Shown: positions 25,857-35,229 of the stretch, piece by piece
Numbering within the stretch: the first letter of the stretch is position 1
How the letters are laid out: every line of letters starts with the position of its first letter
Source of the DNA: Undibacterium sp. YM2
Lineage (GTDB): Bacteria > Pseudomonadota > Gammaproteobacteria > Burkholderiales > Burkholderiaceae_D
Length of the DNA stretch: 64,000 nucleotides
Reading direction: 5' to 3'
NCBI RefSeq assembly: GCF_009937975.1
Contig: NZ_AP018441.1
Coordinates: 248,001 to 312,000 of the forward strand
Notes under the pieces: model-generated
The model's input: the letters and a program-made list of their open reading frames with translations, nothing else
Told to the model about the DNA's origin: nothing
Databases searched by the model: none
Translations under genes and position numbers: made by a program

Positions 25857-26408
25857 TTAGCCAGCGTAAAAACAACGACCACATACATGTTGATAACGCT
25901 CGTTCCCACCGATATCAATTTGCTCCCCAGATTTCATGCGTCGGCCATTTTCATCAACGCGGATATTCATCGTGGCCTTCTTGCCGCAAGCGCAGATGTT
26001 TTTTAATTCTTCTATATCGTCTGCGAGCGCCAGCAAATATGCCGAGCCGGTAAATGGCTCGCCCAAAAAATCGCTGCGCAAGCCGTAGCAAATCACTGGC
26101 ACACCACGAACCTGTGCCAGTTGATGCAGTTGACGTACCTGGTCAGCAGAAAGAAATTGCGCTTCATCCACAAGCACGCAACTGACCTTGGGCGTTTCTG
26201 CCAGGAAATCAAAATGGCTATCAAAAACTTCTGCCTGTCTTTGTGGACCCAGACGTGAAGTGACTTTACCTGCACCGTAACGGTTGTCTATGGCCGCAGT
26301 ATAGAGAAGGACTTTTTGTCCCTGCTCTTCATAATTGTGTGCCACCTGCAAAAGTGCGGTGGATTTTCCGGCGTTCATTGCTGAGTATCTGAAGTAGAGC
26401 TTGGCCAT
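25857..26408 (-). CDS. tdk: Thymidine kinase
   Basis: A 183-residue type II thymidine kinase that phosphorylates thymidine with ATP for salvage. The P-loop is SAMNAGKST at residues 9-17 and the catalytic glutamate region is VDEAQFL. A zinc site is formed by CACGK and CGRC near the C-terminus. Length matches the bacterial enzyme. It stands alone, with terminator 25803-25832 downstream. Confidence 0.95.
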   Translation of the reverse strand: MAKLYFRYSAMNAGKSTALLQVAHNYEEQGQKVLLYTAAIDNRYGAGKVTSRLGPQRQAEVFDSHFDFLAETPKVSCVLVDEAQFLSADQVRQLHQLAQVRGVPVICYGLRSDFLGEPFTGSAYLLALADDIEELKNICACGKKATMNIRVDENGRRMKSGEQIDIGGNERYQHVCGRCFYAG

Positions 26409-26511
26409 GCCTGTTTCCTGTTGGTTCCTGATGGACTGTTGTCAATCTTGTTGATGAAGACAGTCGATTTATTGTCAATTTTATTGAAGTAAAATTTTTT
26501 TATAAAAAGCT

Positions 26512-26540
26512 CTTGAAACTCCTTGTACCAGTACCATTTT
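26512..26540 (+). promoter_or_regulatory. Candidate sigma-32 heat-shock promoter
   Basis: CTTGAAA (26512-26518) and CCATTTT (26534-26540) are separated by 15 bp, close to the sigma-32 pattern (CTTGAAA, then CCCCATNT). They lie upstream of the small heat-shock gene and would give a leader of about 105 nt, room for a thermosensor hairpin. The AAGGAT ribosome-binding site is embedded in an AU-rich stretch. Confidence 0.55.
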
Positions 26541-26652
26541 CTACCCAGCAGATGCTCAAATGCGAGGTCTGCCAAGGAAGTAATAGCACTGGTTTTTTAA
26601 AAGAGTTTCTAAACATTTAATTTATATCGCTTCAATTTATAAGGATATTATC

Positions 26653-27135
26653 ATGCGTAATTTTGACTTCGCTCCTCTGTACCGTTCCGCTATCGGTTTT
26701 GACCGTCTCGCACAATTGTTTGATGACGCACAGCGTACAGAAAATGCACCCAGCTATCCCCCCTACAATATCGAGTTGATTGCAGAAGATAAATATGCAA
26801 TAACCATGGCAGTTGCCGGGTTCGATCGCAGTGAACTCGACATCGAAACCGAGCGCGATACCCTGAAAATTGTAGGCCGCCGCCAAAAGGCAGAAGGCAC
26901 ACGCAACTTCCTGCACCGTGGCATAGCATCACGTGATTTTGAACACCGTTTCCGCCTCGCTGATCATGTCAAGGTTGTTAGTGCCCGCCTCGACAATGGC
27001 TTGCTGAATATCGAACTGGTGCGTGAAATTCCTGAAGCACACAAACCACGCCGCATCCTGATCGATGCCGAGAATCTGCAACTGGTAGAACAGCAGGCTC
27101 AGGTGCAAAACCAATTGCAACGCCAGGTTGCATAA
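26653..27135 (+). CDS. Small heat-shock protein (Hsp20/alpha-crystallin family, IbpA-like)
   Basis: A 160-residue holdase chaperone. The alpha-crystallin domain runs from about residue 37 (YNIELIAEDKYAITMAVAGF) to 125 (DNGLLNIELVREIPE). The C-terminal anchor IXI-type motif is RRILID. The N-terminal FDFAPLYRSAIGFDRLAQLF is typical of IbpA/IbpB. A heat-shock promoter candidate lies upstream and a strong terminator follows. Only one such gene is present here. Confidence 0.93.
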   Translation: MRNFDFAPLYRSAIGFDRLAQLFDDAQRTENAPSYPPYNIELIAEDKYAITMAVAGFDRSELDIETERDTLKIVGRRQKAEGTRNFLHRGIASRDFEHRFRLADHVKVVSARLDNGLLNIELVREIPEAHKPRRILIDAENLQLVEQQAQVQNQLQRQVA

Positions 27136-27442
27136 GCGATATTAAGCAATATCAAGCAATAAATTTGGCCCGTGCGTACACATGGGCCAGTCTCCAAAAA
27201 TGAAGTAAAAAAGCATGGGCTTGCCCATGCTTTTTTACTATCTGCAACTTTAAAAAAAAGCCTCAGCGAAAGTTTACAAAATTTTTACAGGCAAGCCAGT
27301 AAATTTTGGGTAGAATAGCGCCCAAAATCAGGGACTTAGCGTAATTTGATCAGCAATAAAAGACCATACTTTTATGACCTGATCGTGACATCCGGCTTGG
27401 TGATGACACCCTGATGCCTGAATAAATTTTATAGAGCTGCCT
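27136..27442. other. Intergenic region between the hsp20 and porin genes
   Basis: These 307 bp hold the hsp20 terminator (27205-27238) and an AT-rich stretch (27240-27320) that should contain the porin promoter. A TAGAAT at 27312-27317 is a possible -10 element, but no well-spaced -35 is evident. No gene is seen. Confidence 0.5.
27205..27238. terminator. Intrinsic terminator after hsp20
   Basis: A 15-bp perfect stem with a CTTG loop (GCATGGG with CCCATGC at its core) is flanked by A6 and T6 runs, so it can work in both directions. Confidence 0.9.
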
Positions 27443-28720
27443 ATGAGAAAGACCCTGAAGTCTGGCATTTTCTCGATGGGACTGCTGCTATGTCTGAACT
27501 GTGCTTTTCAAATCCCCGCTCATGCAGCGGAAGATGGCACCGACTTGAATCTGACTACCCTCACAGGCGACTGGAATGGCCAGCGCCAGACCTGGCTGGA
27601 CCAGGGTATCAGTCTGGATTTCACGCATCGTAGCGACATCGTGCGCAACCAGAGTGGTGGCATTGCCACCGGCACTAAATGGCTATCGTATACCGATGCC
27701 AGGATACGCCTCGACCTGAACAAGCTGATGGGATGGGAGGGCTGGACTGCCTACACCCAATACCATAGCGAACTGGGTGGCAAACCGAATATACAAAAAG
27801 TCGGCAGTTTCATCGGTGTCGATAATATCGAAGTCAAAACCAATACTGCCCAGTTCTCTGAACTATGGCTGGAAAAAAGCATGCTGGACGACAGGCTGGC
27901 TGTGCTGGTCGGCCTGTATGCAATAGATTCTGAATTCTATGTGACCGACAGCTCAGGCGTCTTTTTACAACCTGCCATGGGTATGAATATTTCTGTCGGT
28001 CAGACTGGCAAGAATGGGCCGCCTATCTACCCCATGGCATCCTTTGGCACGCGCCTGCGCTACAAGTCCGCAGACAAAAATAGCTATGTGCAAATGGCCA
28101 TGCTTGATGGTGTTCCCGGTGACCCGGCCAATCCGCGCGGCAGCCATATTAAATTTGATAAAGGCGACGGCATCCTGCTCATGGCCGAGGCTGGACATTA
28201 TGGCGAAAAACCGGGTGGCGATGAAAAAGCCCTCAACAAAACTGCCGTAGGCATGTGGCGTTACAGCGCTGGTTATGCTGATCTCAGCAGTCTGGATGCA
28301 AACGGCAAAGCTGTGCAACGCAAGAATTTTGGCTGGTATGTTTTGACCGAGCGCACCCTGCTACCTAAAGCCGGACATCCTGGTCAGGGTTTGCAAGGTT
28401 TTTTCCGCTTTGGTACGGCGCAAATAGACATCAACCAGTCTGACTGGTCAGTGAATCTGGGTCTCAACTACGTCGGCCCTTTCGAGGGGCGGGGTGAAGA
28501 TCAATTGGCGCTGGGTATGACCTATGCTCGCGCCAGTGAAAAATACCGCAAGCTCAACAAGGCTGACAATTTTGAATCCATACTGGAGGCGACTTACAAA
28601 ATGCAAGTGCGCCCCTGGTTGGTACTGCAACCTGTCGTGCAATGTGTCTTCAATCCAAATATGGATGCCAGGCTGAAAAATGCCTGGGTATTCAGCCTGA
28701 GGACAGAAATCGCATTTTAA
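27443..28720 (+). CDS. OprB-family carbohydrate-selective porin
   Basis: A 425-residue outer-membrane protein with a signal peptide (GLLLCLNCAFQIPAHA, cleaved after AHA). The OprB pattern follows: LTGDWNGQRQTWLDQGISLD, ELWLEKSMLDDRLAVLVGLY, and a C-terminal segment ending in phenylalanine (FSLRTEIAF). OprB porins let sugars and other small polar molecules cross the outer membrane. No sugar transporter is adjacent, so the substrate is unknown. It converges with the hydroxyacid dehydrogenase gene, with 4 bp between them. Confidence 0.85.
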   Translation: MRKTLKSGIFSMGLLLCLNCAFQIPAHAAEDGTDLNLTTLTGDWNGQRQTWLDQGISLDFTHRSDIVRNQSGGIATGTKWLSYTDARIRLDLNKLMGWEGWTAYTQYHSELGGKPNIQKVGSFIGVDNIEVKTNTAQFSELWLEKSMLDDRLAVLVGLYAIDSEFYVTDSSGVFLQPAMGMNISVGQTGKNGPPIYPMASFGTRLRYKSADKNSYVQMAMLDGVPGDPANPRGSHIKFDKGDGILLMAEAGHYGEKPGGDEKALNKTAVGMWRYSAGYADLSSLDANGKAVQRKNFGWYVLTERTLLPKAGHPGQGLQGFFRFGTAQIDINQSDWSVNLGLNYVGPFEGRGEDQLALGMTYARASEKYRKLNKADNFESILEATYKMQVRPWLVLQPVVQCVFNPNMDARLKNAWVFSLRTEIAF

Positions 28721-28724
28721 GCTT

Positions 28725-29861
28725 TCAGGGCAGGATGATATTCGATGCATTCACTTCGCGGATATCTTTGGTCCCCGTCAAGGCCATACTGACATCCAGT
28801 TCTTTTTGCAGGATTTCCAGCATGGTCGTGACACCTGCCTCACCCATCGCACCCAGGCTATACAAAAAGGCGCGGCCTATCATGCTGCCCTTGGCACCCA
28901 GGGCAGTGGCCTTGAGTATGTCTTGTCCTGTGCGTATGCCACCGTCAAACCAGACTTCGGTCTGATGACCCACCGCATCGACGATTGCTGGCAATGCCTG
29001 TATCGATGACATCGCACCATCAAGCTGGCGGCCACCGTGATTGCTGACGACGATGGCATCAGCACCAGCAGCGACCGCCAGTTTGGCATCCTCGACATCG
29101 AGTATGCCTTTGAGTATCAGCTTGCCGCCCCATTCTTTCTTGATCCACGCCACATCATCCCAGCTCAGCGTTGGGTCGAACTGGCTGGCCGTCCATTGGC
29201 TTAGCGTGACTATGCCATCGCCACCTTTGACGTGGCCTACAAGGTTGCCAAAAGTCTTGCGGCCAGTCAGCGCACGCAGGGCCCAGGCTGGTTTTGTGGC
29301 GAGGTCGATGACGTTTGCCAGCGTCAGCTTGGGTGGCACCGACATGCCGTTTTTTAAGTCTTTATGGCGCTGTCCCAGAATCTGCAAATCCAGCGTGAGT
29401 ACCAGGGCTGAGCATTTGGCGTTCTTTGCTCTTTGTATGAGTTCTTTGACAAAGCCGCGGTCACGCATGACATACAGCTGGAACCAGAAAGGCTTGGTGG
29501 TGACGCTGGCCACGTCTTCTATTGAGCAGATGCTCATCGTCGATAGCGTGAAGGGGATGCCGAATTTTTCTGCCGCTATCGCTCCCAGCATTTCACCATT
29601 GGCCCATTGCATGCCTGTCAGCCCGGTCGGTGCTATTGCTACCGGCATGGCTACTTCCTGGCCTATCATGGTAGTGCGGGTACTACGGTGTTCTACATTG
29701 ATGGCAACCCGCTGCCTTAGCCTGATGGCTGCCAGATCGCTGGTATTGGCCTTGTAAGTCGATTCTGTGTAAGAACCGCTGTCTGCATAATCATAAAAAG
29801 CTTTTGGGACGCGCTTTTTGGCAAGCAGGCGCAGGTCTTCTACACAGGTAATGACGGGCAT
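28725..29861 (-). CDS. FMN-dependent alpha-hydroxyacid dehydrogenase (L-lactate dehydrogenase-like)
   Basis: A 378-residue member of the LldD/glycolate oxidase family oxidising an L-2-hydroxy acid to the keto acid. The FMN and substrate residues are in place: YDYADSGSYTE, IAPTGLTGMQWANGE, SNHGGRQLDG with the catalytic His, and FDGGIRTGQDILKA with the substrate Arg. The length equals LldD. Lactate is the commonest substrate; mandelate and hydroxyphenyl-lactate relatives exist, and the nearby homogentisate genes make an aromatic hydroxy acid conceivable. A LysR gene lies 117 bp upstream on the same strand. Confidence 0.85.
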   Translation of the reverse strand: MPVITCVEDLRLLAKKRVPKAFYDYADSGSYTESTYKANTSDLAAIRLRQRVAINVEHRSTRTTMIGQEVAMPVAIAPTGLTGMQWANGEMLGAIAAEKFGIPFTLSTMSICSIEDVASVTTKPFWFQLYVMRDRGFVKELIQRAKNAKCSALVLTLDLQILGQRHKDLKNGMSVPPKLTLANVIDLATKPAWALRALTGRKTFGNLVGHVKGGDGIVTLSQWTASQFDPTLSWDDVAWIKKEWGGKLILKGILDVEDAKLAVAAGADAIVVSNHGGRQLDGAMSSIQALPAIVDAVGHQTEVWFDGGIRTGQDILKATALGAKGSMIGRAFLYSLGAMGEAGVTTMLEILQKELDVSMALTGTKDIREVNASNIILP

Positions 29862-29978
29862 GGTTTACTCCAGCTGATTAATTATTTCTACAAGTGTAGG
29901 GGATAAGCTACATTGCATGGCAGAAAAGCTTTCAGAGTTTACATGAAGGATTTTCAGCATTGCCCTTGTCACACAGCT

Positions 29979-30884
29979 TCACTCAAGAAATTGATCGGAA
30001 ATAAGGCTGCGCATCCACTGATTGCCTGCATCCTGATTGTAACGCCTGTGCCAGAACATATTGGTCTGCAGGGCAGGCAAGCGCAAGGGGGATTTGACAT
30101 AGCGCAAGCCAAACGGTGCGGCAGCACGCTCCGCCAGTTTTTGTGGCACGGTTACCAATAAATCATTGCAACTGACTATGTACGGAACGGCAACGAAATG
30201 CGGCACGCGCAGATGGCTGGCGGCACTGATGCCGGCTTTCTCCAGGCTTTGGTTGACTTTGGCATAAGGATTTTCCCTCGATGCAACAATCAAGTGTCGC
30301 GCCGCCAGGAAATCCTTCATCTCCAGCCTGTCTGCCGCCAGTGGATGGCTTTGCCGGAACATGCAAACATAGTTTTGCCTGAACAAACGGCGCTGATACC
30401 AGGCATCGGACAAATGATCAAAAGCGCCTATCGCCAGATCAACCCGGCCAGACTCCATTTCTGTTTTTAAATCGATATCACTGGCACGTACGGTGGATAA
30501 TTGTAATTGTGGCGCCAGGCTATGCAGATGCTCTGCCAGGATAGGCATGAAATACACTTCACCGACATCGGTCATGGCAATCGTGAAATGGCGCTTGCTG
30601 CTGGCAGGGTCAAAACTCTCTTGCCGGTTCAGTGCCTGGGTGATGTGGGTCAGTGCCAGCGCCACAGGCTCGGCAAGTTGCTCTGCCAGCGCCGTCGGTT
30701 GCATGCCTGTTGCCGTACGCACAAATAATTCATCATCAAAGCTGCGCCGCAGCCGTGCCAGGGCATTGCTGACTGCTGGCTGCGACAGGCCCAGCTTGCG
30801 GGCCACAGAAGATATCTGACGGTCTTGATAGACTTCCTGGAAGATCACCAGCAGGTTCAGGTCTATGTCTTTGGGTTCCAGCAT
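29979..30884 (-). CDS. LysR-family transcriptional regulator beside hmgA
   Basis: A 301-residue LysR protein of the NahR/PcpR-like branch: DLNLLVIFQEVYQDRQISSV, then GLSQPAVSNALARLRRSFDD, then the periplasmic-binding-protein-like effector domain. It is divergent from hmgA and upstream of the hydroxyacid dehydrogenase gene, so it could regulate either. A 13-bp tandem repeat array begins right before its start codon. The effector is unknown; homogentisate or a related aromatic acid is plausible. Confidence 0.88.
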   Translation of the reverse strand: MLEPKDIDLNLLVIFQEVYQDRQISSVARKLGLSQPAVSNALARLRRSFDDELFVRTATGMQPTALAEQLAEPVALALTHITQALNRQESFDPASSKRHFTIAMTDVGEVYFMPILAEHLHSLAPQLQLSTVRASDIDLKTEMESGRVDLAIGAFDHLSDAWYQRRLFRQNYVCMFRQSHPLAADRLEMKDFLAARHLIVASRENPYAKVNQSLEKAGISAASHLRVPHFVAVPYIVSCNDLLVTVPQKLAERAAAPFGLRYVKSPLRLPALQTNMFWHRRYNQDAGNQWMRSLISDQFLE

Positions 30885-30900
30885 AATGTTCCAGTCTTAT

Positions 30901-30965
30901 TGTTCAGCGTCAGTGTCCAGCATCAGTGTCCAGTATTATTGTCCAGCATTATTGTGCAGTATTAT
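30901..30965. repeat. Five tandem 13-bp units
   Basis: Consecutive units start at 30901, 30914, 30927, 30940 and 30953 (consensus TGTCCAGYATYAK, for example TGTCCAGCATTAT), with a diverged 14-bp unit just before at 30887-30900. The array lies between divergent lysR and hmgA and abuts the lysR start. It could be replication slippage or a phased operator; 13 bp is not a helical repeat. Confidence 0.85.
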
Positions 30966-30975
30966 TGATATTATG

Positions 30976-30988
30976 AATGTAGTACATT
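30976..30988. promoter_or_regulatory. Candidate LysR-type operator in the hmgA promoter
   Basis: A 13-bp palindrome, AATGTA-G-TACATT, lies 76 bp upstream of the hmgA start and 92 bp upstream of the divergent lysR start. This position fits a LysR recognition site. Confidence 0.4.
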
Positions 30989-31063
30989 TTTGTATTTATA
31001 TCGTAAAACGGGAAACTTTGCATTAAAGTGCAACTGTACAAAACTCACATTGCAGGAAACGCC

Positions 31064-32383
31064 ATGAGCAAGCACGATGCAAGAGAAGTCCAACTTCATT
31101 ACCAGACCGGTTTTGCGAATGAATTCGCGACAGAGGCATTGCCAGACGCCCTGCCCAAGAGCCAGAATTCCCCGCAGAAATGCGCCTATGGCCTGTATGC
31201 CGAGCAAATCTCCGGTACAGCCTTTACCGCCCCGCGCCATGTCAATCGTCGTTCCTGGTTTTACCGCATACGCCCGGCAGCGATGCACCAGCCGTTTAAG
31301 CAAGTCAGCAATGGCCGCATGACTAACGATTTTGCAGCAACACCAACAACGCCAAATCAATTGCGCTGGGACCCAATGCCCATGCCGACTGAGGCAACGG
31401 ATTTCATCGATGGCTGGATGACCATGGCAGGCAATGGTTCGGCTGATGCCCAGACAGGTTGTGCCATCCATATCTACACAGCCAACCGCGACATGAGGTC
31501 ACGTTTCTTTTATGACGCCGATGCTGAGCTGCTCATCATCCCCCAGCAGGGTCGCCTGCATATCCGCACAGAAATGGGTTTGCTCGATATAGAGCCGCAA
31601 GAAATCGCCGTGATACCGCGTGGCGTGCGCTTCCAGGTGCAATTGCCCGATGGCGAAGCGCGCGGCTATGTCTGCGAAAACTTTGGCTCCATCTTGAAGT
31701 TGCCTGATCTTGGCGTCATCGGTTCCAATGGCTTGGCCAACCCGCGTGATTTCCAGACACCGGTTGCCTGGTATGAAGACAAAGAAGGTGATTTTGAATT
31801 GCTGGCCAAGTTCAGCGGTAATCTGTGGTCGGCAAAAATAGGCCATTCACCTCTGGATGTGGTCGCCTGGCATGGCAATTTTGCGCCTTACAAATATGAT
31901 TTGCGTCACTTCAATACCATAGGTTCCATCAGTTACGATCACCCTGATCCATCGATATTTTTGGTCTTGCAGGCGGCCAGTGATACGCCGGGTGTGGATA
32001 CCATAGACTTTGTGATTTTCCCGCCACGCTGGCTGGCAGCAGAAAATACTTTCCGCCCACCCTGGTTCCACCGCAATATCGCCAGCGAATTCATGGGCCT
32101 TATCCATGGTCAGTATGATGCCAAATCTACCGGCTTTCGTCCCGGTGGTGCCAGCCTGCACAATTGCATGAGCGGCCATGGCCCGGATGCGCCAACTTTT
32201 GACAAGGCATCCGCTGCAAATACCAGCAAACCACATAAAGTCGATGATACGATGGCCTTCATGATAGAAACGCGTAATATCATCAAACCTACCCTTGCCG
32301 CCATGGAAGCGCCGCAATTGCAGGCAGACTATTACCAGTGCTGGCAAGGCATCAAGAAAAATTTTAATCCGGAGCAAAAATAA
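31064..32383 (+). CDS. hmgA: Homogentisate 1,2-dioxygenase
   Basis: A 439-residue Fe(II) ring-cleavage dioxygenase converting homogentisate to maleylacetoacetate in tyrosine/phenylalanine breakdown. Landmarks: [19 protein letters not shown] near the start, [36 protein letters not shown] (iron ligands His and Glu) and [15 protein letters not shown] (third His ligand). I use the ATG at 31064, with CAGGAAA upstream, instead of one 12 codons earlier. fahA begins at the very next base after its stop, so the two form an operon. Maleylacetoacetate isomerase is not in the window. Confidence 0.96.
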   Translation: MSKHDAREVQLHYQTGFANEFATEALPDALPKSQNSPQKCAYGLYAEQISGTAFTAPRHVNRRSWFYRIRPAAMHQPFKQVSNGRMTNDFAATPTTPNQLRWDPMPMPTEATDFIDGWMTMAGNGSADAQTGCAIHIYTANRDMRSRFFYDADAELLIIPQQGRLHIRTEMGLLDIEPQEIAVIPRGVRFQVQLPDGEARGYVCENFGSILKLPDLGVIGSNGLANPRDFQTPVAWYEDKEGDFELLAKFSGNLWSAKIGHSPLDVVAWHGNFAPYKYDLRHFNTIGSISYDHPDPSIFLVLQAASDTPGVDTIDFVIFPPRWLAAENTFRPPWFHRNIASEFMGLIHGQYDAKSTGFRPGGASLHNCMSGHGPDAPTFDKASAANTSKPHKVDDTMAFMIETRNIIKPTLAAMEAPQLQADYYQCWQGIKKNFNPEQK

Positions 32384-33715
32384 ATGACGGTACAACTTAA
32401 TGAAACCCATGATGCAGGCTTGCGCAGCTGGGTAGCATCCGCCAATCAGGCTGGCACGGATTTCCCGCTGCAGAATTTGCCCTACGGCGTGTTTCGTCGC
32501 CAGGGCAGCAACCAGGCATTTCGCATCGGTATTGCGATTGGTGACCAGATACTTGATTTGGCAGCGGCACACGCTGCCCATGCTTTTGCCGGTTATACCG
32601 AATTGCAGGGCGGGCATTTCAGTAATGCCGTCAATGCCAGCAACCTCAATGCCCTGATGGGTTTGGGTGCGCCAGTCTGGTCAGCCTTGCGCCTGGCCCT
32701 GTCGCGTGTCTTGCGTGAAGGTGCAAATCTGCAAGGTGCCTTGCAAGCCTGCCTGCTGGCGCAAAGTGCGGCAGAATTTGCCTTGCCTGCGCAGATTGGT
32801 GACTACACCGACTTTTACACATCCGTTCATCATGCGACCGCTGTTGGCAAATTGTTCCGCCCGGATAATCCTTTGCTGCCGAATTACAAATGGGTACCTA
32901 TTGGTTACCATGGCCGCGCCTCATCTATCGGTGTATCAGGCCAGCAATTCCGCCGCCCGGTAGGCCAGACCAAACCGCCTACTTCAGAGACTCCAGTGTT
33001 TGGCCCTGCGAAACGCATGGATTATGAAATGGAAATCGGCATCTTCGTCGGCCCCGGCAATGCGCTTGGCGATGTCATCAATATGGACAAGGCAGAGTCG
33101 CATATCTTTGGCCTGTGCCTGTTGAATGACTGGTCAGCCCGCGATGTGCAGGCCTGGGAATACCAGCCGCTAGGTCCATTCCTTGCCAAGAATTTTGCCT
33201 CTACCATTTCCCCCTGGGTGGTGACGCTGGAAGCGCTGGCACCGTACCGCCATGCCTGGACCCGCGATGCAGAAGACCCGCAACCCATGGCATATCTGGA
33301 TGCACCAGATTTACGTGACAGCGGTGCTTTCGATATACAACTCGAAGTCTTGTTGCAGACAGAAAAAATGCGTGCAGCAGGCGCACCTGCCGAGCGTTTG
33401 TCCTTGTCGAATTTCCGCCATTCATACTGGACGATAGCGCAGTTGATTACCCATCACACTGTCAATGGTTGCAATCTCAATCCTGGTGATTTGCTGGGCT
33501 CGGGTACGCAATCCGGTCCATTGGCTGAGGAAGCCGGTTCCCTGTTGGAACTCACTGAAGGCGGCAAGAAGGCACTGACTTTCAGTAATGGTGAGCAGCG
33601 TATTTTTATGGAAGATGGCGATGCCATCATCATGCGCGGCTGGGCACAGAAAGAAGGTTGTGCGCGCATAGGCTTTGGTGAGGTGGTGGGGACTTTGTTG
33701 CCAGCCAGGACGTAA
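32384..33715 (+). CDS. fahA: Fumarylacetoacetase
   Basis: A 443-residue FAH-family hydrolase that splits fumarylacetoacetate into fumarate and acetoacetate, the last step of homogentisate degradation. It has an N-terminal SH3-like domain and the catalytic mixed-beta-roll domain with DFYTSVHHATAVGKLFRP, DYEMEIGIFVG (metal Glu), LLNDWSARDVQAWEYQPLG and SGTQSGP. It is immediately adjacent to hmgA and ends at a strong terminator (33746-33775). Confidence 0.96.
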   Translation: MTVQLNETHDAGLRSWVASANQAGTDFPLQNLPYGVFRRQGSNQAFRIGIAIGDQILDLAAAHAAHAFAGYTELQGGHFSNAVNASNLNALMGLGAPVWSALRLALSRVLREGANLQGALQACLLAQSAAEFALPAQIGDYTDFYTSVHHATAVGKLFRPDNPLLPNYKWVPIGYHGRASSIGVSGQQFRRPVGQTKPPTSETPVFGPAKRMDYEMEIGIFVGPGNALGDVINMDKAESHIFGLCLLNDWSARDVQAWEYQPLGPFLAKNFASTISPWVVTLEALAPYRHAWTRDAEDPQPMAYLDAPDLRDSGAFDIQLEVLLQTEKMRAAGAPAERLSLSNFRHSYWTIAQLITHHTVNGCNLNPGDLLGSGTQSGPLAEEAGSLLELTEGGKKALTFSNGEQRIFMEDGDAIIMRGWAQKEGCARIGFGEVVGTLLPART

Positions 33716-33745
33716 ATTTCCGATTGACTTTGACTTTCTGCAAGT

Positions 33746-33775
33746 AAAAAAACGGGACTTTTCAGTCCCGTTTTT
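33746..33775. terminator. Intrinsic terminator after fahA
   Basis: The stem AAAAACGGGACT pairs with AGTCCCGTTTTT around TTTC, with A and T tracts on both sides. It serves fahA and possibly the convergent anti-sigma gene. Confidence 0.9.
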
Positions 33776-33811
33776 ATTCATGCCAATTAAGCCAGTCAAA
33801 TGTGGTGTTAA

Positions 33812-34552
33812 TTAAATCTGCACCCAGTTACCCTTGAATATAATCGGCCCAGATGGTTTCTCAGGATTGCCCGAACCACCTTTGGGTTCCAGCGTTACTG
33901 CCAGCAAAGGCACGCTGTCTGCGGTCATGTCTTTAGGCATGGGCAGGGTGATAATGCCTTTGTCGGCGACCAGGCCCAGTGATTTGACCTTGCCATCCTT
34001 GCCCACTGCCCATAATTCCAGGCTCTTGTCAGCAGCGATGTTTTGCGCTGTCACCATGCGTATCTGTAACTGGCCGCGTTTGCTGTCGCCGGTAATCACT
34101 GCGATAGCCTGTGCCTTGTCATCTGACAAAGTGGCGACATAATTGGCTTGTGGTGTTGGCTGCTGTTGATCCGCCTGTTTGCTCAGCAAGACGGATACCA
34201 GCACCACGGCGGCGGTGGTTGAGAACATGCCCAGGCCACGCCAGAATGCCAGGTCTTCGCGCAGTTTGCCCCAGTTGCGCCAGTAGGCAAATGGATCTTT
34301 GGTGGTGCTCAGGTTCAGGCGCTTTTCCAGTGCTGGCCAGACGGATGCCGGTGCTGTGACGGCAGGTGCGAATTCGGCCATGGGAACCAGATGCGCTTCC
34401 CATTTACCTACGACCTGGCGCAGGGCCGCATCCTGTTTGAGCCAGGCTTCAAAGCGGCGGCGTGCACCACCGCGCAGGGTGCCCAGCACATATTCAGAGG
34501 CCAGTTTTTCTTGCAGGGCCGGATTATTTTTTATCTGGTGCAAATTCATCAT
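33812..34552 (-). CDS. Anti-sigma factor, RskA/anti-sigma-K family
   Basis: A 246-residue single-pass membrane protein. The cytosolic N-terminal zinc-finger-like helical part (LASEYVLGTLRGGARRRFEA, then LRQVVGKWEAHLVPMAEF) is followed by a membrane helix near residues 105-125 (GMFSTTAAVVLVSVLLS) and a periplasmic anti-sigma-K C-domain (LELWAVGKDGKVKSLGLV). It overlaps the sigma factor gene by four bases (ATGA), the typical translationally coupled pair. It should hold the sigma factor inactive at the membrane. Confidence 0.92.
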   Translation of the reverse strand: MMNLHQIKNNPALQEKLASEYVLGTLRGGARRRFEAWLKQDAALRQVVGKWEAHLVPMAEFAPAVTAPASVWPALEKRLNLSTTKDPFAYWRNWGKLREDLAFWRGLGMFSTTAAVVLVSVLLSKQADQQQPTPQANYVATLSDDKAQAIAVITGDSKRGQLQIRMVTAQNIAADKSLELWAVGKDGKVKSLGLVADKGIITLPMPKDMTADSVPLLAVTLEPKGGSGNPEKPSGPIIFKGNWVQI

Positions 34553-35142
34553 GCCTCCAGACGTGTAAGGCAGGTGCGCAATTTGTCGAGTCCGCGCCTG
34601 ATCCAGGTTTTTACCGTGCCTATCGGCAGTTTCATGTGTTCTGCCACTTCACTGTGTGACAGATCATGGAAAAATGCCATCGCCATTGCCTGCCTGTGCA
34701 AGCCTTCCAGACGTGACATGCAAGACGCCAGTGCTTTGGCATCCTGTGTCAATTCCAGCGTCTGTGCTGGTGTCGGTTCAGTGCTTTCCATGGCTTGCAT
34801 GATTCCCATATCAAAATTATCAGCATCGATTTCTACGTCGTGATCAACACGGCGCAGCAGATCGAAAGCGCGATTGCGCACTATCGTTGTCATCCAGGTC
34901 ATTGGTGCTGCCAGACCGGCCTGATAACTGCCCGCGTTATTCCAGATGTTGACAAAACTCTCTTGTAAAACCTCTTCTGCCAACTCACGCTTAACTAATA
35001 TACGCAGCGCGAAGCCAAACAGTTTCGCTGAAGTGGCGTCATATAGTAATTTAAATGCCTGAGCGTCTTTGCGGGCGACGGCGGCTAGCCAGTTTTGTAA
35101 CTGGTTGGTATCCAGAGCGACAGTGGGCAATTGCTTATCCAA
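34549..35142 (-). CDS. ECF sigma factor (SigK-like)
   Basis: A 197-residue extracytoplasmic-function sigma factor. Region 2 is KLFGFALRILVKRELAEEVL and VNIWNNAGSYQAGLAAPMTW; region 4 is SRLEGLHRQAMAMAFFHDLS, followed by the helix-turn-helix around AEHMKLPIGTVKTWIRRG. It is followed by its anti-sigma gene in the same operon. Its regulon is not visible here; such pairs often respond to envelope or oxidative stress. Confidence 0.93.
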   Translation of the reverse strand: MDKQLPTVALDTNQLQNWLAAVARKDAQAFKLLYDATSAKLFGFALRILVKRELAEEVLQESFVNIWNNAGSYQAGLAAPMTWMTTIVRNRAFDLLRRVDHDVEIDADNFDMGIMQAMESTEPTPAQTLELTQDAKALASCMSRLEGLHRQAMAMAFFHDLSHSEVAEHMKLPIGTVKTWIRRGLDKLRTCLTRLEA

Positions 35143-35229
35143 TCTTGGCTGGCCCTATAAGTGATAAGGCTGACGTGGGTAGTGATGCGCTGATTTTAGT
35201 CGATTTCCAATTTGTACACAGTGCGTGTA

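Noticed and set aside
30887..30965. CRISPR-like array
   Set aside because: The units are 13 bp with no spacers and no cas genes nearby.
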